DNA of 64,000 nucleotides, taken from NCBI GenBank assembly GCA_033239525.1, contig BSYO01000005.1, positions 26,939,341-27,003,340 of the forward strand, read 5' to 3'. The position numbers were made by a program, and so were the translations under genes. Under the pieces are notes generated by a model, which searched no databases, was not told the DNA's origin, and saw nothing but the letters and a program-made list of their open reading frames with translations. Positions 36,501-48,500 of the stretch are shown piece after piece. The first letter of the stretch is position 1; the number at the start of each line of letters is the position of its first letter. The stretch comes from Nepenthes gracilis. Taxonomy: Eukaryota; Streptophyta; Magnoliopsida; Caryophyllales; Nepenthaceae.

Positions 36501-39500
36501 AACAAGTGTTAAAATTGTTTCCACGAGTCCAATAAATTCTGGTTTAACTTTTTTTGAGTTACATCTGATTTTTTTAGGGAGGGGGGTGGGGGTGGATGGC
36601 AGCCTTGGAGTAGTTATTAGTCGGATGCAAGTTCTTAAATATCTTTTGAAGGAGGTAGACATGCGTACTTACAGTAGCATAAAATGCCTACATATTCGCT
36701 TTCATATTTAAAAAATTTTCTTCATAGCATGCTGTAAATGCTATGGCTATTGTCATAGTATTTGAGGCATAAACTTTTCTGATGTGTATTCACAGGATTT
36801 CTCATGAAATATTACTCTATAACTGCTGTTGTTTATGATGTCGAATTTGAAACAGTTTTGCTCTTGTATCTATTGTAGGATCTTTCACAACCAACGATAG
36901 AAGCTACTCCTCCAGATGGTGTTTTAGCAGTACCTCTTTTAAGACACCAGGTTGGAGCTTTAAGACTACTTTCAGTTTAATATCTTTTTAGTGAAAGTAA
37001 CAAACTCTGCCAACAGGTGACTAAAACAATGGAAATGCTTTTGATGGAGGGCTTTTCCATCATAAAACTTGTTTTGCCATTGTTTTTAAAATGGCTTTTG
37101 AAAAAAGTATTAATTGAATCTTTCCTAAGAATTTGATTGATAGTCCCTGTAAGTTTTTGCGGATTTTTGAACTACCCTGAAAGTGCTTTTGACAAGAGTA
37201 ACAAAACTACAAGTTTCCTAGATGGCCCTTAAAATAAAAAAAGACAGCAAACACCAAGATAGTTTCAATCTCTGATTCTATCATAGACTTTGTTTTTTTG
37301 TTTTTTTTCAAATGCTCTCTTATGGCAACTTGTTATTGGTTTGACTCTTGTATGTGATGGACTCTCAGTTGTCAGAGTCTTGCATGTTTTCTGGATACTT
37401 ATTTCCGTACACCATGATTTATTAGATGCTTGTGTGATGTTTTGTGTTCGGACTTGAATTTCAACTGCCTTTGTAAGTTCTTTGGATGATGATACAATCA
37501 ATCTGACTTCTAGCCTTTGTGGTTGACTGTAATATCAATGTGTATTTAAGTTCCATTAGCAAGGGCATTGATGCGGTGCATTGTCAGACATGTGACTGAT
37601 TTTGTTCAATTTTTTCCAACATGTTTTAGATTCTACTTGTAACTTACATGATCTAGATATGTTTGTTCCTTGGCCCCATTTTCCCCAGTAGCAGACTTGT
37701 TTTCTTGGTATGCTTTTTTACCAATTAAAAGTGAAAGCATCTCTTATTCAGAGAATTGCACTTTCATGGATGGTGCAAAAAGAAACCGCTAGCTGGCAAT
37801 GCTCTGGTGGAATTTTGGCGGATGATCAGGTACACTGTTGCATGAGATGCTTTTATAACACTGAGCTTGACTCTTGTCTGAGTTAATGCAGCTTCTGACA
37901 ACAGGGGTTGGGAAAAACAATTTCAACAATTGCTCTTATACTGAAAGAAAGGCCTTCATTGGCCCGAATATCAAAGGATGCAGAGCAATGTAAACAGGAG
38001 ACATTATATTTAGATGGGGGTGGTGATCGGGTTCCTGAGTCAGATATATTGAAGAAGAATAGTGAACAACTGCCAAGAAATGTAATTTCAGTAGAAAGTG
38101 GGGCCACTTCTCTCACAAAGGGAAGGCCAGCTGCAGGGACCCTAATTGTGTGCCCCACTAGTGTGCTTAGGCAATGGGCTCAGGAGTTACATAGTAAGGT
38201 CACTAGCAAGGCTAATCTCTCTATATTAGTGTACCATGGAAGTAACCGGACAAAAGATCCCTATGAACTGGCCAAATATGACGTTGTAATTACAACATAT
38301 TCTATTGTAAGCATGGAGGTCCTGAAGCAGCAGCTTAATGGAAAAGAAAAAGGAAAGCCTGAATCTGATAATTTACCACCTCTGTCATCCAGTAGGAAAA
38401 GGAAATATTCCCCAAGTTCTGGTACAAAATTGTTGCAGAGGGGAATGGACAAATCTGTGCATGAATCTGTTGCATGTCCTCTTGCAAGGGCTGGATGGTT
38501 CAGGGTTGTACTTGATGAGGCCCAGAGCATTAAGAATCACAGAACTCGAGTAGCCCAGGCCTGTTGGGGTCTTCGTGCCAAACGTCGCTGGTGCTTGTCA
38601 GGAACACCGATACAAAATTCAGTGGATGATCTTTATAGTTACTTCAGATTTCTCAGATATGATCCTTATGCTGTATACAAGTCATTTTGCTCCATGGTTA
38701 AGGTTCCAATTAGTAAAAATCCAGCTAATGGCTACAGAAAATTACAAGCTGTGCTGAAGACTGTAATGTTACGTCGTACAAAAGGTAAGATATTGAGCTT
38801 TGTGTATATATTTATTGGTTTGTTTGTGTTTTCTTGCCTTTTTAGTTTTGAGTTAATTGGATATAAGCATGTTAATGCTAGATGTGCTTGCCACAGTGTA
38901 ACAATAAGGTTTCTCCAATGTAATATGGATGTTATGTGATCAAACCATGGAACAATCTCTCTGTGTTGGTTGGGATAAGGCTTCCCAAATATGACTCTCC
39001 ATTGAGGTTGGTAATGTGGGGAGCATCATGCATTAGGCCACCCCATAATAGTATCAGAAGGACAAACTATATTTAAAAATCTGTACAGTTCATTAATCTG
39101 TCCACATGACTAGGTGAACGTCATGGTTTATCAATCTGTTGTGGATTCTGTAGATGCGTGACTAAGTTGTTGAGTGCTTCAAAATGGTCATGTATGCCAC
39201 TGATGAGTAATAAATTGAAATTGTTTAGGGACACGTGTCCAACCCTTGTTCCTGAATATGAGAAGAGGAAGAGTAGGGTCAGATTTGTCAAGAACTGTCC
39301 TAGGATAAGCAAAGGAGAATCTCCTTGCTAATGTACAATTGGCTTTTTTGTTTGTTGCATGCAGAAGTTAATCTACCTATTTTGGATTCAGCAGTAATCA
39401 TTTCCTGTTTGCTTGCAATGGGTTGAATATGAGGACTTGATACTCTGTTACTTGTTATTGACTTTATGACTTGATCACCTGATATGTTGTTACTTGCTAT

Positions 39501-42500
39501 AGTCTTCAACTCTTCATCATTTGCACTAGGTATTTGAATGTTTTGTGCTGCAATATCCAGTATTTTCTCTAGGTTAAGTGCATAGTTGCACAACCTGCTT
39601 TATGACTAATCAACTCTTAGTGTCCATTGTTTTCCTTAGGGACTCTTATTGATGGTGAACCGATTATTACCTTGCCACCTAAATATGTAAATTTGAAGAA
39701 AGTGGAATTCTCAAAGGAGGAGTGGGATTTCTACTCGAAGCTAGAGGCTGATTCTCGTGCTCAATTTGCAGTATGACTTCTGAGATCTTGTGCATGTTTT
39801 CAGTTTATATTCCGCAATGCTTATGCTATGTAAAAAAACTTATCTCTTCCCTTGGGATGTGTTGGGGAATCATAAGTCCCTTTTAAAGTAACTTTTCAAT
39901 GCTTATGATGATACCTTTGAGATCATTTCTGATGACACTATTGTTTGATTGTTTTATGTCAGGTTTATGAAGCCAATGATACTGTCCAGGAGAACTATGT
40001 CAACATATTGTTGATGCTTTTACGTCTTCGACAAGCTTGTGATCATCCCCTTCTGGTTCAGGGATATGGTTCTAGTTTTGTTTGGAAATCTTCTCTTGAT
40101 ACAGCAAACAAGCTTCCTCGGGAAAAACAGCTTTTCCTTTTGAATTGTCTGGAAGCTTCTTTAGCGATTTGTGGTATATGCAGGGTATGTGATAATTTTT
40201 TGCTCTTCTGTGCTGTTTGTGTTTAATATATCAAGTTTATTTCTTTTGTAGTTTGCTTGAAGTGTGAAAGAGTATGGGACTGGTTTTTGACGAAGAGATT
40301 GTGTTTGGTTTGGGGGATATGAGAGGGTCATATGGACACAAAAATTGCTTATGGTTTGCCAATTGTTAGACCTGGATGCCCAAAGAGGGGGAAAGTGAAA
40401 GGATTTACAGTTGCTTACTCTGTTTTTACCCGACTAAATAGACATATTGTTACGAATCCGAACCAAGTAGGTCAATTTAAATAAATGATTATAATTCTTA
40501 AAATCTAAAATCCCAAATAAATTTAATAAATAATACTAAGTCCCAAAATTCTAGTGTGACAAACCAAATAATCATGACCCGACAAATCAAAATCCACACA
40601 GGATCTCATCGGATAACCGTTCGAACAAAATAAATATGACCTGCTCTACAATCATTGTAAGGGAGGTGTCTATTTAACCAAAAATCATAATCAAACATAT
40701 CATAATATTCGAACTGTCCCTGAAATATAACCATGGGTCTATACCTGATCAATTCTATAATCCGATCACATCAAATATCAATTTAAACCATAATAGAACA
40801 AAAACTCATCGAATTAGACGAATGGTTGACAGATCACGACCATACCCCTGCAATGTATCCGAATCTTTCACTTTGAATGGATAAAATAGGAAAAGTGAGC
40901 CTAATACTCAATAAGTATCATATTTAAAAAAAAAGTCGAATAAATCAGAGGGAATGTCAAATGGATAAAATTCGTTCAAATGATAGGATAAATCCAAATC
41001 GCCGATATGACAAATCCAATAAAAATCCAATATTCAGAATTCGAAATCCAATGGTAGTTTCGTACACAAATCAAATATTCAAATTCAAAACAAATATCTA
41101 AATTATAAAACAGTCCTCATTGGAACGTGTATACATATATAAATATATATAAATAAAATAGAAGCGATCCGAACCAATTCCAATAGACAATTAGCCAGTT
41201 CTAAAGTTCAATCCAAGTTTGAGTCCAAGTCCCGATTAGTTTGTGATATGGGGCAAAATCCGATAGCCGGATGATCTAATAGCGTGTATAGAAATCGAAG
41301 CAGCACCGCGACAGATAGTCCAAGGGTCCGGATCAAAACATATAATCAAAATCAATTGTACAAGACATACTAAGGCCCAATTGAGGGAAAAATCTGTGAA
41401 TTTCAAATCTAAGTCCAAAATCTAAATCCAAATCAAAGTCCAATATAAATAAATGTAAAGATACAAATCATGCATCAAACTTGAGTTCCGATTATTTAAA
41501 GACTAGTGTAAAGAAGGGTTACACATAATTTCGATAACCTTAGGCAAAATCAAATGCAAATTAGGCCAGTATATATGGTTATCCATGTACTCCATACCTA
41601 TGGGCAAGTTTGCTCATTATTGTTTGCCACCCGTGGTTTTGGGTTCAATCCTCAAGTTTGTCAGATATATTAGGACGTTCGAATATATTCTAAGGTCGAA
41701 TCAAATTATCCAAATGGAAATGGTCACTACTCCAAATCTTTCCTATCGGTGGAAAGAGATTTTCAAATAACAAATATTTTCCGGTTGGGAGCTGGCTAGA
41801 AAAATCAAATAATCCAAATCCAAATGTAGTGACTACGACTCGGCACGTGCATGTAACTGCACGACCTTTGCAAAGTTTCATGCTTATTTTTATATAAATA
41901 TATTTATATAAAAATATATGTCTAATAAATTATTTAGATTTTCAGAAAAATATTAAACCTTTAAATTCATAAAACCCAGTCCAGAAATATCTAAATTAGC
42001 CAATGAACTATACATGCATGTCCAGATTAAACAGATCAGGTAGATAAAATTACATGCATGTTGATAAAATTTTCAAACAATGTCTAAAATATTTCAGATA
42101 TTAAATCTGACCAAAGAGGGGGTTTACAGATACTTGCCTTAACATCATACTTTGCAGATCTGAAGAAATGATGTCCCGAAGCAACCAAATTGGGTGCTCT
42201 TCCTCACCCATGGATTTGCCCCTTCTCTCCCTTCTACGCAGCTTCTGTCGTACGCCGCTGCCACCCATAGCCGTCGTTGGTCATCGGCGTGCCGCCATTG
42301 CTGTCGTTGGTCACCGTCGCGTCACCACTGCACGCCGTTGCTGCTGACTCCAATGGTTGCTGCCGACATCCGCATGACCTCACTGAGCGCCGTCAATCAC
42401 CGCCCACACCGACCACCACTGCGCCACCCATGAGACGCCGACAACCATCGGCATCAGCGCCTCGCCGTATGATGCCATCGCCGGCTGCCACTCCTTCCTC

Positions 42501-45500
42501 GCGCAACTTCCTTTCTCTCCTCTCTTCTTACCCCTCTCTCTCCCCGAAACCCTCCATCTTTATCTTCATTTTTTTTTCTTTCTTTTCTTCTTTTTTTTGT
42601 TTTTATTATAAATAAATAAATATTATATTATTATATTCTATATATATATTTTTTATTTTCTTTTATTTCAAAATCCAAACCGATATTCGGACGATAGCCG
42701 AGTGCATCTCAGGCGCCAGCCCGACTAATCTAAATATCCATCCAAATTTTATAATATTTAATTAATTTTTACCACGTCTAATTTACGAAAAATCACAAGT
42801 AATATTAAATTAATCCGAACGAAAATCCGGAATATTACATTCTCCCCTTCATACAAAAATTTCGTCCTTGAAATTTATGCATCTCAATCATTACCTCAAT
42901 TATCATACTATGAGGATATTCCTTCAAACTTCATATTTAATCTTCTCAATAGACTTTCTCAATCAAATGATTTTTCTAAATCTAATCCTCAATAAATAGG
43001 AATATTTTCCTGGACTTGTTCTTAAGATCCCTTAACGCTTCCTAAACTGAAAGATTCCTCAAAAGTATAATGGCCAATGGAAAACATCTTATTCTTCTAC
43101 ATCAGACCCTTCCTATCTCAAAACCAAAGTCACAGCTTTAACCTAAAACACTTCTCGTCGATCAAAAAAGACTTCAACCTAATCACATGCGAATGATCAT
43201 TCATATAAAACACGTCGTATCCATTCATCAAATTCAGAAATAAGGTTAATCTGAAGGTCACTTCTCTAATTTGCTGAAGACTTCGAATATCCTAATGAAC
43301 CTCTACCTTAGATTACCATTCGACTTCAAAACTCGGAATTCTTCTCTTCAAGATGCTTCCAAAAACATCTGACCGCTTTTCTCAAGCTTCCAATCAGTTT
43401 GCAAAATTGATCTCCTACTTCAAGCCTCCAATCAAATCTTGTTATCAGTAATCGTGAGTCCACACGCTTCCATTACGCCACTCTGATCGATCATCAGCCT
43501 CAATTCAAATCAGAAGCCTTGAAGTAGGAATACCTTGCAATCCTTTCATCTCGAAAATATACCAACGACTAATCTCAGGAATGACTTCCTAATAAACAAG
43601 CGATAAGCCGATTTCATCCGCTCAACTATCACCTATCTCTAATCTCGGTAAACAATGAACCATCTTTACAAGTTAAACCACTATTAGCTAGCTCAATCTT
43701 ATTTAAATGACCATCAAGTCCTTTGCTATTTGAGGTAGACCTGAAATAAAATCTCGAAGGCTTCATCTCGCATCATCCTTTAGGCACAAGACACATCTTG
43801 TCACGGCTCGTGATCAAACAACATCAAATTCTCTCTCCACGCCACTTGGTAGAGAATCTTCGACATTTCCATCAAACTTGGATCACTCCAACTCAACCAT
43901 AACTGTTGACGGCCTCATTTATTCCCGAGCTTCTGTTCAATCAATTTCCAAGCTTTCATCCAATCAGCCAAAACTCAAATGAAAGAATTCTTGAAAAATG
44001 CCTTCTCTCAAACGTGCAATGAAAAGCACTTGTAGAATGTTCAAGATTGCCTGCTTGATCGGTTCCAATTTCAAGATGGCTCGTCCAATAAGGACATCAC
44101 CATTGATCTTCATAAAAGCTTTTTCCTCAAATAGAATCTTTGTTCAAAATCCAATCCTTGTAGCAAAGAGAGGAAATCCCTCTGGCCTAGTCTTCCTATT
44201 GGCATCCTTGTCATAGCACTTTTATGTGAAAACTTTTAGACTGATTCCGAACTTTCTTTGGGTAGAACACTTAATACGTAGAATCCAAACATATCAAAAT
44301 CTTTTTTAAGAGCATCACTGAATGTCACCAATCTTTCTAATTCATCAGGGATTGACAAAATCGATGTCAACGTTAATCCATTCTTCAATTACTGAAAACG
44401 TTTCTCACAAGCATCACTTTAAAGCTTCTATTCCAAGGACGCCATCGACACTGCAATCCTTGAGAAACATTTAACGAATCTCCTATCATAACCAACCAAA
44501 TCCAAGAAACTTCGCACTCCCGTAACCTTAGCCAGTCTTTTCAAATTCGCCTTTGCTTTCATCTTTTTCGGATTATCAAATATCACATTAACAAACGTAT
44601 AACCCAAAATGATGCCTTCTCTAATCATTATTTACACTCCTCAAAATTCTTCAATTAAATTAGAATATCATTGATAAGACCATTATAACTAACCTAAAAA
44701 CGATCAAAAAAATTTCAATTGATAATATCCATAAAAGACACCAAAACATTCGACAACCCAAAAGCACAATCAAAACTTCGCAATGGCCACATATTGACCT
44801 GAAAGCTATCTTATGAACATTCTTCCACTAAATCCTCAATTAATGATACATCGAGTACAACTCGATCTCAGAGAAAACCCAAATTTCTTCAAATGGATCC
44901 AGCAAATCCTCGATCTTTGAGAGATGATACATATCCAATTCCCAAATAATCAAAACATAAACCCATCGATCCAACTTTATTCACCAAAGAATATTGAAGC
45001 ACTCTATGCCAAGACATTTGGTCGAACAAAACCCTGCTCAACAGATTCTACAATTGCTGTTTTAATTTCTTTAGTTCAGACAAGGTTACCCCATACGGAG
45101 CCTTCAAAATAGACACAGATCCAATCACAATATCGAATATAAATTTGATCTTTTGATGTAGGAGCAATCCAGTTGAATCATCTAAAAAACATCTTCAAAC
45201 TTGCAGATGACCAAAATATTTTCAATGGTCACAGAATAACTCCCAAATGTGACCATATATGCCAGATGAACTCAGCATCCATCTTTCAACAGAAGACTCA
45301 TTTGCAACGTTGAAAATCAACCTTTAAGCCTTCTTACTAATTCTTTTTTGGAATTCCGATGACTCGTATCCTGAAACACAAAATGGAACGATCTTAACGA
45401 AACAGTCCTCCACGACGGAGGATCCGACTCTAACTTCATAGACTGTATAAGCAAAATGCTCTGCTGGAATCGTCTGACTCCTCTCTGGACATTTGGAATT

Positions 45501-48500
45501 CGGACGCTTGGAATTCGAACGAACCATTGACAAATGACATATCTGGCCGCAATGATTTCATTTCTGACGAAGCAAACTCGTCTCGTGTACATCTTCCCGC
45601 TAAACTTGCAGGCTAACCTTGCAAACTAAAACTTCGAGAAAGAAGACTTTGCTTTATCTGACTTTCTTTTAACATGTCCTCTTTTGCGCCCTAACTACTT
45701 TTTGGAAACGCATCTTCTGAATCTACTCCTGCTTGATCAATAGGGCTTTGTCTAACTTATGGTACCAATTGCTTCCAAATTGAATCTTGAAATTCATGTC
45801 GAAATTTTTGGGCTCTCGGGCCTCATCTGTAATCATATGGGGAACAAATCAAGATGACTTCACAAACTGTACATCATCCTCAGCTACTAACATGCTGCAA
45901 TAAAATCCTTCAGATTCTTCAACATCTTGCACATCACTTTAGAAGCTAAATCTCGAGCTCTTTGTCCATTAATTTTTCAGTGATGAATAAATTGTGGAGG
46001 CGACCATCCATCCGGTCACAACGTTGAGTGGAAATGGACAATCCTTGAGTCTTCTTCTCGATCTATGTGTAGTTTCAAACTTTTACATGATTGGCATCGC
46101 CATTGCTAGCAAGAATCAGATCTGCACTCCATTGTCTTATCTTCTGGCAGAAGTTGATCATCGTTAACTCCACAGCTTCTTTTGCAAAGAGAAATGAGTT
46201 GACTTGATTTGATCTCTTTCATCTTTATTTGCAGCTTCCAATCTTGAAGAATCTTTGTTTCTTCAATCGAACACAACGATCACTTCTCGCTTTGCGTGTA
46301 TCATTCTTGCGCAGAACCTTGCCAATCTTCTCTATATCATTCCAATTTTATCGGATGTCTCCGAAGAGACATTCCAAGTATGTCTATGAAAAGACATTCC
46401 CAGCAATCTCCTCATTCTCCTGGCTCTAGATAAAACGCTGAAAGTCCTACCATTGACTTACCTGCATGAACTCGGCCAAAACCTCCTTCCACTCTGCGAG
46501 ATTTCGGACTGACCCACTTTATCACCTACCTCTCTGCTGACCAAAACCTCTTTTTACTCCGTGAGATTTTGGACCGGTACCATCCAATGTTGCTACCTCT
46601 TTTCCAAAATCACAAAACCCAACAAAATCTCCACATATCAGCAGAAACTAAACAAATGCCCTTTTAGCCGCTATATCAATCCAATCATTATGTCGCTTGC
46701 GCAACTTATCATAATTAAATGATCATCTTTTCAATCAAAGTCCAAACCTCCGCAATTCAAATTTTCTACTATCTGTCAAAGATAATACTTATCTCGTCTC
46801 TAAATATTCAATCAATTATTTATCCAAAATTACCAAAAGTATCTCTCCTTACGACTTTTATCTGATACCACTTCTGTTACGAATTCGGACCAAGCAGGTC
46901 AATATAAATAAATGATTATAATTCCTAAAATCTAAAATCCCAAATAAATTTAATAAATAATGTTAAGTCTCAAAATTCGGGTGTGACATTAATTAATCAT
47001 GACCGGACAAATCAAAATCCACACAGGACCTCATCGGACAACCGTCCGAACAAAATAAATACGACCTGCTCTACAATCATCATAAGGTAGGTGATGATTT
47101 AACCAAAAATCATAATCAAACATATTATAATATCCGAATTGTCCCTAAAATATAACCATAGGCTTATACCCGACCAATTTTATAATCCGATTACATCAAA
47201 TATCAATTTAAACCATAATAGAACAAAAACTCACCAAATCAAACGAATGGCTAACAGATTACGACCATACCCCTACAATGCATCCGAATCTTCTACTCTG
47301 AAGGAATAAAATAGAAAAAGTGAGTTTAATACTCAGCAAGTATTATATTTTTAAAAAAGTCTAATAAATCAGAGGGAATGTCAAATGGATAAAAAACTGT
47401 TCAAATGATAGGATAAATCTAAATCATCGATATGACAAATGTAATAAAAAGCCAATATTCAGAATTCGAAATCCAATGGTAGTCTCGTATATAAATCAAA
47501 TATCCAAATTCAAAATGAATATCCAAATTATAAAACAGTCCTCATTGGGACGTATATACATATATAAATATATATATATATATAAATAAAACAGAAGTGA
47601 TCCGGACCAATTCCAATAGACAATTAGCCAATTTCAAAATCCAATCCAAGTCCGAATCCGAGTCCAAGCCCCGATTAGCTTGTGATTTGTGTCAAAATTT
47701 GATAACTGGATGATCCAATAGCGTGCGCAGAAACCGAAGCAGCACCGCGACAGATAGTCCAAGGGTCCGGATCAAAATATATAATCAAAATCAATTGTAC
47801 GAGACATACGAAGGCCCAATTGAGGGTGAAATCGGCGAATTTGAAATCTAAATCCAAAATCTAAATCAAAATCCAATACAAATAAATTTAAAGATACAAA
47901 TCATGCATCAAACTTGAGTTCTAATTATTTAAAGATTAGCTTGAGGAAGGGTTACATATAATCTCGATAATCTTAGGCAAAATCAAATACAAATTAGGCC
48001 AGCATGTATGGCCACCCATGTACTCTATACCTATGGCAAGGTTGCTCACTATTATTTGCCACACGCGGTTTTGGTTGCCATCCTCAAACTTGTTAGATAT
48101 ATTAGGATATCCGAATATATTCTAAGATCGAATCAAATTATCCAAATGGGAAGAGTCACTATTCCAAATATTTCCTACCAGTAGAAAGAGATTTTCAAAT
48201 AACAAATATCTCCCCGTCGGGAGCTGGCCAGAAAAATCTAATAATCCAAATCTAAATGTAGTGACCACGACTCGGCACGTGTATGTGATTGCATGGCCTA
48301 TACAAAGTTTCATGCTTATTTTCACATAAATATATTGATATAAAAATATATATTGTCTAATAAATTATTTGGATTTTTAGAAAAATATTAAACCCTATAA
48401 ATTCATAAAACCCAGTCCAAAAATATCTAAATTAGCTAATGAACTAGACATGCATGTCCAGATTAAACATATCGAGCAGATAACATTACATGCATGTTAG

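Noticed and set aside
38785..38939. Extension of exon 6 to a stop at 38939
   Set aside because: The donor AAAG|GTAAGA and the next exon restore the family sequence KGTLIDGE. The extension is hydrophobic intron translation.
42194..42615. Open frames of 79 and 112 codons, Pro/His/Arg-rich
   Set aside because: They lie in the GC-rich part of the 3' LTR of the intron 8 element. Matching frames occur in the other LTR (48604-49082), and no domain is present.
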